Positions 42,304 to 52,944 of a stretch of 64,000 bases of DNA are shown here, piece by piece. A program made the translations under genes and the position numbers. The stretch is from the NCBI GenBank assembly GCA_947652605.1, contig OX393576.1:53854966-53918965 (forward strand), in the 5' to 3' direction. Numbering within the stretch: position 1 is the first letter of the stretch; the number at the start of each line of letters is the position of its first letter. The notes beneath the pieces are model-generated. The model saw only the letters and a program-made list of their open reading frames with translations, did no database searches and was not told the origin of the DNA. The DNA comes from Elmis aenea (Eukaryota; Arthropoda; Insecta; Coleoptera; Elmidae).

Positions 42304-42713
42304 TATACATAATCTATTTATTTTATTTTCTTCCACCAAGCTAACTAAAATTGTTTTTTCTTCATGGTATAATTTATTCTTTTTTTTCGCTATTTCAACA
42401 CAAAATAAAATAATAAACACCGAACTGTAACTTTATATGTGACTAACAGCTGATAGCAACAACAAGATGTCACAGGGAGCCGTTTTAACAGCTGTGATGT
42501 AAATGGCCAATGAAAATTAGCCATTTCAATCTGCCGCTAAAATGTGCCGACTTCTTGCAACGTTGCCAAACCGAGTTCTAACTTAGCTGAGATGTCTAAC
42601 AGATTCCGGAATATGTTTTCTGTGCAACGCATTGGTATCTTGAGACGATCTTAAATATAAGGAGGGGCTTATATAAGTTCGATCTTGAGATGTGTCGGAG
42701 AAACCGGGCATTA

Positions 42714-43205
42714 GAGACGCAGTTAAACCGGCGATGTTGGGCAGTTTAACAGATTGGAGTTAATTTTGTAAATGTCAGTTCAAAGTTTAGGGATACAATC
42801 TACCGGGTAATATTTTGTGAGATTCTAGAAAGAAGCTCAATTAAAATTTGGTCCAAACACATGCATCACAGCATTTACGATTTTATAGTGTCATTTTCTC
42901 GCTGAAAGCACTCAAGACCGAAAACAGCATACAACGTATGGTCTAAGTCTAAGTTAAGTGATAATTATAGCAATATGTTATTGTATTAAAATGCGAATGG
43001 GGCCAAAATTATAGTGTGCTGGTATACCATCAGCCATTCCGCTCCTGCAAACTGTTAATATTATGAAACTTGTGTAAATATTAATGTAACCTAGTTATCT
43101 GAAATCTATCGTCGCTAAATATAATTATTAATGAACTTCTATTACTTCCTGTATACATTGTTAGTAGTTATTACTTGGTTTAATATTTATCGGTAGCAGC
43201 ATTAC

Positions 43206-43208
<3 letters not shown>
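42714..43208. other. Non-coding DNA
   Basis: No repeats with partners and no coding remnants were recognised between the Harbinger element and the LINE tail. Confidence 0.45.
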
Positions 43209-43241
<33 letters not shown>

Positions 43242-43520
43242 TTATTCACATTGACTAGAGGTACATAAATTTGTACAAATAGTTTATGAAAAGTCATAAA
43301 TACAAAAAATACAGAATACCAATGCAAATGCAATATACAAATACAAATACAATTAGATATTACATTTAGATACAATAAAATCCTAGTTTTCTAGAAAAAA
43401 TAAAAACTCTTCAATCAAGTGAAACTCACGCTGTATTAGATAAATTTTCAATGTATTATTAAACAATTTTAAATTGGCATTTAAACGAACTACTTTATCA
43501 TTCATTTTTAAACTTGTCGA
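43209..43520 (-). mobile_element. LINE 3' end with (AAT)n tail, first of two tandem copies
   Basis: A run of about a dozen AAT units (43205-43242, plus strand) is the tail of a minus-strand LINE. What follows ('tttattcacattgactag', later 'cctagttttctag' and 'ctcttcaatcaagtg') matches the 3' region of the adjacent copy at 43600-44480. Only about 300 bp is present. Confidence 0.75.
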
Positions 43521-43599
43521 AAGCAATGCAATCGTCAATTACAAATATAAAATTTGAGCAATAAATAAATAAATAAGCTCTTTATAATAACAAAATTTT

Positions 43600-44480
43600 G
43601 TAAATATAATTATAATAATAGTAATAGTTTTTTCACAATTGACTACATAGTTTGTGAAAAGTCCTAAGTAAAATACAAAATACAAAAAATTCAGAAAGCA
43701 CAATGCAGTATACATAAATACAAATAAAAAAAAGAAAAATACAAACAGATGATACATTTAGATAACTACAGCAAAGCCTTAGTTTTCTGAAATGAACTCT
43801 TCAATTGAGTAAAACTCGCGCAGTATTAGATACCTTTTTAATTTTTTCTTAAACAATGTTAAATTTTCAATTGCTTTAATATCAAGGTTTAGTTTATTAT
43901 AAAATTTAATGCAATTATAAAAACAACCCTTCTCATACAAAGAGGTACAATGTACAGGTACCCGCAAATCATTCGATCTTAATGAATATTTGTGGTAAGT
44001 TGCTGTTGATTTGTTTACAAAATAATTAATATTTTTTCTAAAGAAAATAAGGCACTTATAGATGTATACAGATGGAACTGTCATAATTCCCAAGTTGACA
44101 AAATGACCACGACATGTCTCCGAACTCCTCAGATTTTGCATTGTTCTAACGACACGTTTTTGCAATAAAAAAACATTGTGGCAACGCGAAGCGCCCCAGA
44201 AGATTATACCATATGTTATAATGCTATTAAAATTCCCATGGTACATAGTCAACATAGTACTTTTATTAACAACACGGCTCAGCCTTCTCATGGCAAAACA
44301 CACTGTGCCTAATTTGTTGCATAGTTCAGTTACATGTCGCGACCACTTCATATGTTCATCGACATGAACTCCTAGAAATTTTGTTTGCTTAACTAAGGAA
44401 ATAATACAATTATTTAAATTGACATTTACAGGTACCGTAATCTTGCTTCTATCTGATCTAATAAATAAAACAGTCCAAAT
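43600..44480 (-). mobile_element. 5'-truncated LINE, second copy
   Basis: A minus-strand element with a decayed (AAT) tail at about 43600-43625, a 3' UTR like that of the neighbouring copy, and a coding remnant from 43779 up. It is truncated at about 44480, within the RT thumb. Confidence 0.75.
43779..44480 (-). CDS. LINE RT thumb and C-terminal domain fragment
   Basis: From about 44480 the frame reads NVNLNNCIISLVKQTKFLGV and HVDEHMKWSRHVTELCNKLG, then (first Met at 44351, 190 codons) ITYGIIFWGASRCHN, LLQKRVVRTM, ETCRGHF, IMTVPSVYIY, FYNKLNLDIKAIENL and REFYSIEEFISEN. This order is that of CR1/L2-like or Jockey-like non-LTR ORF2 C-termini; the clade is not settled. No RT catalytic motif is included. 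The tail resembles that of the fusion frame at 15326-15910. Confidence 0.78.
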   Translation of the reverse strand: MWTVLFIRSDRSKITVPVNVNLNNCIISLVKQTKFLGVHVDEHMKWSRHVTELCNKLGTVCFAMRRLSRVVNKSTMLTMYHGNFNSIITYGIIFWGASRCHNVFLLQKRVVRTMQNLRSSETCRGHFVNLGIMTVPSVYIYKCLIFFRKNINYFVNKSTATYHKYSLRSNDLRVPVHCTSLYEKGCFYNCIKFYNKLNLDIKAIENLTLFKKKLKRYLILREFYSIEEFISEN

Positions 44481-44784
44481 CTAAACTTGCGCTCATGTCG
44501 TGTAAGCGATATTAATTTTTGATTAAAGTTGTTAATATTTAAACTTCATTTACTAAAACTGTGGTTATACAGATTTTGCTAATTTGGAATTCCATACTAA
44601 CCGCATCACACGTTTTCCCAGCGATTGGTTTAACTGTTTCGCTACCTCCATTTTGCAGTTAATGGCCTGGTTTACCACCGAGCATGTGAGGCTGCTAAAA
44701 TTATTTTTTAACAGGTAATTGTTTCTTATTAATTCAATAAGCTTCCGTTTTGTCATAATTTTACAAAATTATAAGCTTAGTTTT
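44481..44784. other. Non-coding DNA with one unrecognised frame
   Basis: A 63-codon minus-strand frame (44565-44756) starting MTKRKLIELIRNNYLLKNN has plausible protein composition but matches nothing I know. It may be another piece of LINE. Confidence 0.35.
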
Positions 44785-44977
44785 AGGCCCGCTGCACACG
44801 TACCTACGTTTTTCTGCCGTACAGTGCCGCACAGTGCCGATGCACACGTACGTTCGCCGTGCGGCAGCCGTCCGGCTGCCGGATGTACGTGTGCAGCACC
44901 CAATATGTTTTCTAGTACTTTGCGCCGCAACTCCGGCTGCCGGACGGCAGAAAAACGTACGTGTGCAGCGGGCTTTA
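44785..44977. mobile_element. CpG-rich foldback element
   Basis: Ends 'gcccgctgcacacgtac' and 'gtacgtgtgcagcgggc' are exact complements; 'acgtttttctgccgt' and 'acggcagaaaaacgt' mirror each other further in. A smaller hairpin is nested inside ('gatgcacacgtacgttcg' against 'atgtacgtgtgcagcac'). The 190 bp is strikingly rich in GC and CpG compared with its surroundings. A 62-bp relative is at 57814-57875. Any open frame across it is an artefact. Confidence 0.8.
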
Positions 44978-44989
44978 AACTTATTTCTT

Positions 44990-45230
44990 AGGAGCTACGA
45001 GGTCGGTTAAAATTGGACAAAAGTTGCCTAAAATGTTGCTGAATTGAAGCCTAAAATGACTACAGCAAAAAATTCAATTTTCTAAACTCTGATCTAGTTA
45101 TATTTCACATAACACGTTTTACCTATTTAGACCATCATCAACTTTATCAGTTTTTCATGGAGGCCATATTGACTTTGGTACTAAGAATTCTAAGACTATT
45201 ATTGAAGCAAAAATTAAAATGATTTCCTGT
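44990..45230. mobile_element. Arm fragment of a CAGGGTG-group palindromic element
   Basis: 'gagctacgaggtcggtt' followed by 'aaaagttgc' and later 'ggaggccatattgactttgg' follow the layout of the left arm of the element at 47823-49337 ('gatacaaggtcggtt', 'aaaagttgc', 'ggccgccatattgga'). The terminal CAGGGTG itself is missing. Confidence 0.5.
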
Positions 45231-45359
45231 TAAGGAAGTGCCCCAAAAAACAAAACTTTTGTTAAGTGTACGAATATTAAAATTAAACTATCTTAATACC
45301 ATTTTAAATGTAATACAAAAATTTAAAGTTTTACTATTAGGATTATTATTATTTAGTTA

Positions 45360-45810
45360 TATGTATGTCCTACTGTTGGGTGTAGGACTGTTAAGTTGTG
45401 TTGTGCTGACTTTTTTCATGTTTTTCTATCTTGTGCTAGCTTTTTTAACTCTTTCCACTTGACTTTTTTATCATTTGCAGCATTTTTAACTTCGTCGTGC
45501 CAACTTTTTCTTGGTCTACCTCTTTTGTTTTTGCCTGTGATCTTGCTTCATAGGCTTTTCTGGTTAACCTTTCTTCTTTCGTCCTATAATTGTGACCCAA
45601 CCATCCCAGTTGTCTTTCTTGTATTTTTGTTTTAACTGATTTTATCTTTAATTGTTCTCTATATGTTTCATTTACGATTCGATGTTCTTTGTTTTTTCCT
45701 AGGATTTTTTTAGAAACCTCCTTATTGCTGCATTCACACGGCTACTATCTTTGTTTGTAAGTCCACGTTTCACTTTCGTATAAAAATGCTGTAGTTACTA
45801 CAATTTTTTG
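45360..45810 (-). pseudogene. RTE-like LINE 3' fragment (copy 3)
   Basis: On the minus strand the frames read TNKDSSRVNAAIRRFLKK, then NETYREQLKIKSVKTKIQ and ERQLGWLGHNYRTKEERLTR, then KAYEARSQAKTK. It is colinear with the fragments at 27365-27605 and 40480-40830 and extends further upstream than they do. Stops and shifts are frequent. Confidence 0.72.
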
Positions 45811-46454
45811 CCACTTTCAATTTTGTTCGATATAGGACTTCACTATATCCAAAAAACGTTGTTCTTAAACTGAAGCATATTCTTACCACATTTTCTGTTC
45901 TCTGGCTTATTTTCTAGTCATCCCTGCATTTTTTTTAATGATAACTTTTAAATATTTATTGCATGCTTTTTTTAAATGTTAAAATTACTACAAAATTAAA
46001 ATTGGAATTTTACTACTACATTTCGTAATTAGCAATAATTTGACAACAAACAACTATTTTTAATAAACTTTTTGTACCTGTTAAAAAAAGGGCACTTTAC
46101 TTTTGCAAATATAACTAAAATCGCTAAAAGCTAGTGTGCTATGGGTTTTATTGAACTTTTTTAGGCCTTGTACCAACTTTTATTAGGAATAAAAAACTGT
46201 TCCATTTGTTACATACTTTTTAAATTATACGCTGTGTTTTCTTCGGTACAGAAAGATGCAAAGTTATTTTGTTTATTTAAACAGTATTCTGTTCAAAATT
46301 CAGCACACAGTAAATTAACAACTTTGGATAACATATTAATATTACGCGAAAACAAACATTTTGAGAACGGACGCGTTAAAATAATCAAATGTGGCCTTCT
46401 GAATAATTTAAATTCACAATATGATTGTTATTTTAAGTGCGATTGTGTCAACAG
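45811..46454. other. Non-coding DNA with an unrecognised 98-codon frame
   Basis: The plus-strand frame at 46168-46464 runs into the hAT element at 46455. After removal of that element the frame would stop within a few codons. It has ordinary AT-rich composition and no known motif, so I do not call it a gene. Confidence 0.4.
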
Positions 46455-47560
46455 CAGGGACTGAGAACGGAACGGAAACGAAAACGTTAAACGGAATTAA
46501 CCGAAATTTTTTTAAGAACGAAAACGAAACCGAAAACGATATTATTATTTTTCGTTCAAGAACGAAAACGAAATAAATATTTTCCAAAACCGGTTTTAAC
46601 CGGTTTTGTCGCCATTTCAATTTTATTTGTTAAACACAAACGCGAATTTACCTTCTGTGCTGGGGACACTCCACGAGGCAGTAGAAAATCTCACTTAAAA
46701 TGAGTGAGCTTCACTTTTCTCCATATATTTACGTGAATATGTATTAACAACTTTATTGTTTATGCTTGCAATTTCGTGTAACACAATTAGCGGTACAGAT
46801 ATTCTCTATTTCTAATTTGTTTTTTAGATCTTCAATATAGAATATACACTTGATTGGATATATATTATCAATGTGTATGTTTTATTTGCGTTTAGACATA
46901 ATAATCGTAAAAGTTATTCTTACTTCGAAAAGGACTAATGTAAAAGAAGATTTATTGGAAGATGTGTTGCTAGTAAGATTTAACGGAATGTGAAAATGTA
47001 TATTGTATGGTATGTACAAACTATAAAGTTAAGGTATATTTCAAGTTAATATAAGTTTTTTTTTAATATCTTTTTTATTTATAACATTTAGTAAATTATC
47101 CACTTGAATTCATTCTCTTGTCTCATTAAATAATTACAGCAGGATCTTATTTAATTCAAATGCATAGATTTTTAGTACTAAAACAAATTTAAAACAGCAC
47201 TTGCTATATTTTCATATTTTTAGATAAAGATCGTGTGTCTGATTTAACCTAATATGGCGATGGTTCGCCAGTCTAAAATATGCTGTCCGTGAGCATCAAA
47301 CCCCATCGTCATCGTTTATATTTTAGTTGAGATTGAGACGCAAATATTGTTATCGTATTTATAGAGGGTTGTGGTGACTAGAAAAAAAATTGATTTTTTG
47401 GCGACAAAAAAATATTGTAAAACCGGTTTTAACCGTTATTATTTCGGTTCACGAAAACGGAAAAAGAATTTTTTCGGTTAGAACGAAAAGAACGAAAACG
47501 ATATATTTCGTTTTCGTTCCGAACAAAAACGAACGGAATTTTTTTCGTTTTTAGTCCCTG
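46455..47560. mobile_element. hAT element of the CAGGRCTA group, 1.1 kb
   Basis: Ends 'cagggactgagaacgg' and 'cgtttttagtccctg' are inverted. The 8-bp duplication gtcaacag is exact (46447-46454 and 47561-47568). The subterminal zones are dense in AACGAAAACG words and 'aaccggtttta' on both sides. It shares end type with the 384-bp MITE at 9014-9397. No transposase is recognisable inside. Confidence 0.9.
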
Positions 47561-47568
47561 GTCAACAG

Positions 47569-47820
47569 TGCCGTGGAATAACATGAAATCGATAGATGAT
47601 ATAACTACGTGTAATTAATTTCATATGTTTATGTAATTTAGGCCAGTTTGTTTTTATTGCCATCAAATTAAAACCGTTTGTCGTGTTTTAATAAAAATAA
47701 AATGTTTATTAACTTTGAGTTTAATTTTTATATTGCCCCGTTTGACATCAAGGTACGATTTAACAGAAACAATAAATTACATTTTACCTTGGTTAGGCAT
47801 TAAGCTGTACGTATTTTGTA
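47569..47820. other. Non-coding spacer
   Basis: AT-rich sequence with no features, ending at the TA next to a palindromic element. Confidence 0.45.
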
Positions 47821-47822
47821 TA

Positions 47823-49337
47823 CAGGGTGGTGCTTTTTTCGATGCTCACCATTGCTATCTTGGAAACGGTAAGAGATACAAGGTCGGTTAAATTAGAGAA
47901 AAGTTGCACATTTTTATGGCCATTGAGAATCTAAAAAGAAATCCTGGATATTTTGATTCGTTTTTGATTTATTACAAAAAACTGAAAAACGTGATTTTAG
48001 AAAAATAATATTATCTTCCCTACCATTGACGCTATTTCATTTAAACTTGGTAACTGTATGTTTTTGACTGTTTTGGGTTTGATGCCGTCAACAGAAATTT
48101 TCTAAACCTTCTAGATTTCAAGTTGCGATAGTCAACTTTTTTATTTCTTATGGCCGCCATATTGGATTTTTACACCATCAGACAGACAAAAAAATTTGCT
48201 TTTCAGATTGGTAACCAACATACCTTTTTTCTTTCAAAAAACTTGTTGAAATTTGAAAATTTGTATAAATAATCTATAAAACCGTGAATGTTCTGAAAAA
48301 CGATTGAAATTATGATATAAATAAAATTGACACAACATTTTATAGGTCTAATAAAATAACAAAATGGCAATAAATTTAAAACACCAGATAAATAATTATT
48401 TAAATTGTTTAAAGTGCGCGCCGTTATGTACGTATGATGTAGTGGTTAGTGCTCAAATTCATTTCGTCCACTGCCTTTAGGATAGTTTGTCTCGAAATAG
48501 TCGAAAGCAATTTTGATTTTACGACGAAGAAGTTTAATATTTCCGTTAGGGTTGCATAAACAACATCAATGTAAAAGTAATCCATAGGCGTTAAACATGG
48601 CGATCGCGGATGCCAATGAACAGGACCAACCGTACCAAGTCATGAATTTTGAAAGCGTACATCTAAATTAATATCCTTTTACAATGCGGCCGTTGTGAGG
48701 ACCAGCTCCATCTTGCTGAAACTACTGATGATTTTGAATTGTTAATAATGGCAATTCGCCTAACATATCTTCTAAATATGTTTCCAACAATCTTCATTTC
48801 GTTATCATTAGACCAATTAAATGTTCTGTAGCTTTTATTTATCTCATAGTTTCAATTGTTTTTCAGAGCATACTCGATTTTATGAATTATTTACACAAAT
48901 TTTAAAATTTCAACAAGTTTTTTGAAAGAAATAAGGTATGTTGGTTACCAATCTAAAAAGCTATTTTTTTTGTCTGTCTGATGGTGTAAAAATCCAATAT
49001 GGCGGCCATAAGAAATAAAAAAGTGGACTATCGCAACTTGAAATCTAGAAGGCTTCGAAAATTTCTGTTGACGTTATCAAACCCAGGACGGTCAAAAACA
49101 TACAGTTACCAAGTTTAAATGAAATCGCGTCAATGGTAGGGAAGATAATAATATTTTTCTAAAATCACGTTTTTCAGTTTTTTTGTAATAAATCAAAAAC
49201 GAATCAAAATATTCAGGATTTCTTTTTAGATTCTCAATGGCCATAAAAATGTGCAACTTTTCTCTAATTTAACCGACCTTGTATCTCTTACCGTTTCCAA
49301 GATAGCAATGGTGAGCATCGAAAAAAGCACCACCCTG
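47823..49337 (-). mobile_element. Palindromic mariner-like element, long arms
   Basis: Ends 'cagggtggtgcttttttcga' and 'tcgaaaaaagcaccaccctg' are exact complements next to TA (47821-47822 and 49338-49339). Arms of roughly 500 bp mirror one another ('aatggtgagcatcg', 'ggcggccata', 'tgtctgtctgatgg'). The centre has a decayed transposase on the minus strand (48424-48720). The right-hand TA is shared with the next palindrome. Confidence 0.92.
48424..48720 (-). pseudogene. Mariner/IS630-like transposase, second half
   Basis: Minus-strand frames carry QQDGAGPHNGRIVKGY (second catalytic Asp) near 48672-48718 and, after a shift, an open run GPVHWHPRSPCLTPMDYF...VDEMNLSTNHYIIRT to a stop at 48424. 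The signature 'RSPDL.P.DYF' has Cys in place of the last catalytic Asp, so the enzyme would be inactive even if the frame were whole. The N-terminal DNA-binding part is absent. Confidence 0.75.
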
Positions 49338-49681
49338 TATAGTGTCCAAAAGGTATGGAATATGCTATATATCTCAGTAAATATCTACTTTAGGGAAAAA
49401 TGTTTTGAATAAAAGTTGTTAGGTACTTAGTTTTTCACCATAAAACAAAATTACATATTTTTTTTTCGAATAACATAAGGGCAATGAAAAACAATTGAAT
49501 TTTTTTAAATGACCATGTACCGCTATATTATACTCATTTGATAAAGATTTTTTTTCTCTTTTCAATGATGCAAAACTTTAGTAACCTTACTTAAGCAACT
49601 TTTTGAGAAAAACGCAAAAATTGTTTTAATTGATAAGTATTTATTTCTAACAAAAACATCACAAGAAGAATAAGAAGAAAT

Positions 49682-49826
49682 CTACAATAAGTGTTCAAAC
49701 TGTGAACCATTTACAGCTTGGCAATGATAAACTTGGTTTTTAAACCCGTTTATAACATTCCCAACCATTTCAGGTGTAATTTCTTTAATACGATCTTTTA
49801 TATTTCCGATATTCTCCGACCTCTTA
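49682..49826 (-). pseudogene. Mariner-like transposase C-terminus
   Basis: The minus strand reads RSENIGNIKDRIKEITPEMV then GNVINGFKNQVYHCQAVNGS and QFEHLL with a stop at 49682. The closing 'NG..FEHLL' is the usual end of this transposase group. The frame is broken upstream, where a TTAA and a piggyBac-like terminus begin (49834). Confidence 0.72.
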
Positions 49827-49837
49827 GTTCAACTTAA

Positions 49838-50615
49838 CCCTTAAATGCATAGTGTTGCCGATTAGCAACATATATTATTATATTATGTAAAAACCATAAG
49901 AAATATTTTGTCACAATTCTACTTTTTGTTGATGATTCACAACACTTCTTGTAATGCATATGTTAAGAAAAAATTTCATAAAGGGCGATAGTTTTTGAAA
50001 ATTTATCATCAAAACATAACCCAATTTTTTTGTTTTTTTTATAATTTTTAAGATTTAGAATTTTTGTTTTTGAATTAAAGAATATTTTAACATAGAAAAA
50101 AGTTTCTAACAGATCAAAGTTAAGTTTATCGAATTATAATGCAATATTGTACCTCTGATCATAGCAGTAGTATAAAAATTGTGTTGCCAATTAGCACCAT
50201 TTTGCATTTTTTACAAATTTGGCGTTGTATAATTTTCTTGTTATTTACATAAAAAACCATTTTATAGTGACATGTAATTACAAAATAAAATGGAATTAAC
50301 AATAAATTGTGAAAAATGTGGTGCGGCTCTATGTTATAACAAAATAATTTGCACCTAAAATAAAAGTTGCCGTTTTGCACAGTGTTGCACTTCGGCAACA
50401 TACTTTGTTTATCGTTTTGCACAAATGTTACTCTTCGGTAACATATTTTATTTATTGTTTGGTACAAAGTTGCCCATCAATAACACATTTTATTCATCGT
50501 TGTGCACAAATGTTGCTCTTCGGCAATATTTTTAGTTATTGTTTGGCGCAATGTTGCTCTTCGGCAAGAATTTTTGTGTTTCAACTAAAACAGTTACAAA
50601 ATTGTGAATGATTTT
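49838..50615. mobile_element. Possible piggyBac-like MITE inside the palindrome
   Basis: TTAA (49834-49837) is followed by 'cccttaaatgcatagtgttg' and the dyad 'gttgccgattagcaac'. A TTAA near 50616 might be the other border, but the adjoining end is poorly matched. The dyad recurs near 50181 and in the tandem array at 50371-50575. Confidence 0.4.
50371..50575. repeat. Minisatellite, about five 42-43-bp units
   Basis: Units start at about 50371, 50413, 50456, 50498 and 50540. Each contains a version of 'ttgcacaaatgttgctcttc' followed by 'ggcaacatattttattta'. The core GTTGC...GCAAC can form a hairpin with a 4-6-base loop. Because the unit is mostly 42 bp (14 codons), a 78-codon frame runs through it; this looks like a by-product, not a gene. 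Confidence 0.85.
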
Positions 50616-50730
50616 TTTAAACTATTTTTCCCACATTCTCTACGATAAAATATACCTAAATTTTTTCCCTAAAGTGGATATTTACTGAGATATACAGGTA
50701 TAGCATATTCCATACCTTTTGGACACACTG

Positions 50731-52944
50731 TATATGTTTTATAGAACATGATATACGAAAATTTTCTTATGTATGCCTACTCTTTGAGTACATGGTCGGA
50801 TTCAGAATTAAATTCTCTATCCGAATCAACAAAAAAATGTATACTATGTAATTAAAAAAAAACAGTTGCCTATCGCGGATTTGACATATGTCATCGTAGA
50901 GGTAACAAAAACACATCACTTAATAGAGAATTTCTCGCTGATTTCAAATATATGAGGGTTGTTGGGGTTATTCTCAATACTTACAAAGTTATAGGGGTGC
51001 GACAGTCAAACTGAATCACCCGGTATAGGTAAGTTCAAATAATCGGTTTTAAAGCATATCAATTTAAATAAATTTTCTTAGGAATAAAAAAAAAAATTAT
51101 TAGTTATGTAAAAATAAATCGAAGAGTCAATTGTTTGAAAAACTTTAAACTTTTAGGTTTTACAGAAATAATTTATTAATCTACTTAATCAGTTGTCAAT
51201 ATGTCATGCCAATTCATGTTTTTCGGATTTAAAAAATTCAACCCCTATTAATTATTTACGCTATTTTTATATTTACTTGAACCTCTTGACGAGTGAACAA
51301 TTCTAGTGGGTGTAGAAAAACTGTTAAGCACAAGTCAACAACAAAATACGAGTTTTAATTCAAATCCAATTGACCGTATTATTGGACGACAATTCAATAC
51401 CTTTTAAAAATGAAAAATGGAGCACCTATACAGGAAATTGATGTTGGCTTTTCAACTGGTTCGATTTAATTGTCCAATAAGAATAACAATGAATAAAAAC
51501 CACAATATAAATATTTAGTTCGCATTTTTGAATAACAAGTAGAATTCATTTTCATTAAGTTGCTTTAATTTAATTTACAAAAAAAATTGCAATAAATACC
51601 ATGTTAGTTTAATAATTACATAACTTTAAGTAAATTACAAAATTATGAGCCTTACAGAAAATTGTAATTGGTATTTAAATTGTGTATTATCATATAAAAA
51701 ATACATTTTGTTCAAATGCTTAGGTATGTTCGAATTTTAAGTTAGGTATTCTAAAAAACTCACCTAGTATCGTTTTGATAATTATTGTTGTAACTCTAGG
51801 TATTGTACATTGGGCATAATTGCAAACCAAATTATGTAAGTCAATTATGGTCACGTTAAACTTCTTAATATTCTGAAATTTTTGTTGTAATAAAAAACGG
51901 CTGAAATTTAAAGAAGAACAAATTTCGGCGAAGTGACAAGATAAATCTTACAAGAAAAGGAATACACTGACACATATTACTAGCAGAGTTGCAAAGTTGC
52001 GAAGTCCAAAGTGTCTTTTATTAGGTACATACTTTAATACTTTTGGTTCTTTGGGCAGAACAAGTTTATTTAAGGCATCGTGTAGTGAGTTCGGACAGTT
52101 TATACACAAAAATACCGGAAATGAGTGGATCATGAAATATAAATGAATTTAAGTATAGTTGTGGTTATAGATCAACTAATATTGTAGTTTTTATTAGACG
52201 ATCGTACAAAATGTTTAATGTTAAATGTATTTTAACGTTTAAGGTTACTAGTAACAAATAGTTTAGTTGTCTGTGACTATGAATATAGTTTTGTTAATAA
52301 CTAACTATTTCCACCTGTTTCTAAAGCTTAGCTGTCAAATGTTCTGTAAACAAAAATTATTCGTGTGTTTTATATGATATATGCTCTATCTTTTTTGTTA
52401 ATAAAAGGTTAGATTAAGTGGTATAATAAGAATATTAAAATTTACTATCCAAGTTTATTATCCTGTTTGTTCATCGGTTTTTATTTTACTGCGTCTTATA
52501 CCTCCGGCGTTTTAGTGGCCATATTACTTGGCCTCTTTCTATCGATAAAACATAAAAGTTATATACCCTTGCATCAAGTATGACAAATTAGCAACGCTAT
52601 TAAATGGAAATGGATGATACTTAACCAAAATAATGGTAGGTTTGCCGTAAAGTAATTATAATGCTATAAGCTAAATAATAACGAAAGAAATTGTAAAATT
52701 AAATGCTAGTCACACAAGTCAACTGTTTCAGTAACATATGTTGAAAATATGTGCTCCTAACAGTATTTTGTGAGCTAAATTCAAACATAGTTCTGAGTAA
52801 TTTACATCACGTAGGATTTTTCAAAATTTATCCTTATATTTTCAAAACAAGTGAAATTTCTGGTCGCAAATTATTTTTAAATTCAAAGATTCGTATGAAA
52901 ATATTGAAAGAGTTCTCAAAAGTGTGAAAATACTGTTTTTTGCT
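50731..52944. other. AT-rich non-coding DNA
   Basis: No terminal repeats with partners. The minus-strand frame 51948-52133 (61 codons, MIHSFPVFLCINCPNSLHDA at its start) has fair composition but no recognised motif. Nothing else was seen. Confidence 0.4.

Larger units (their letters stand above)
40965..42710 (+). mobile_element. PIF/Harbinger element carrying a foldback insertion
   Basis: Ends 'tgtccggtttctccgacaca' and 'tgtgtcggagaaaccgggca' form a near-perfect inverted repeat flanked by the 3-bp duplication TTA (40962-40964 and 42711-42713), as in Harbinger elements. Subterminal 'tcttaagatc'-like words recur. The transposase start survives at 41191, and 920 bp of the interior is a later palindromic insertion (41384-42303). 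Confidence 0.9.
49340..50730 (-). mobile_element. Palindromic mariner-like element, abutting the previous one
   Basis: Left end 'tagtgtccaaaaggtatgg' and right end 'ccataccttttggacacactg' are inverted, with TA outside. The arms mirror 'gcatattccatacc' and 'atctcagtaaatatc'. It starts two bases after the 47823-49337 element ends. The outer end type (CAGTGTGTCCAAAA) is that of the composite at 31257-33151. The centre holds a transposase C-terminus and a second insertion with a minisatellite. Confidence 0.88.

Noticed and set aside
44719..44991. 90-codon plus-strand frame with many Cys and Arg
   Set aside because: It crosses the CpG-rich foldback, whose base composition gives the unusual residues.
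46168..46464. 98-codon open frame preceded by an acceptor-like 'ttttttag'
   Set aside because: The frame runs into a hAT element, stops almost at once when that element is removed, and matches no protein family I know.
50371..50575. CRISPR-like array
   Set aside because: Units are contiguous repeats without unique spacers, in a eukaryotic transposon-rich setting.
50375..50611. 78-codon periodic protein frame
   Set aside because: It is created by the 42-bp minisatellite unit; no start context or conserved family supports a gene.
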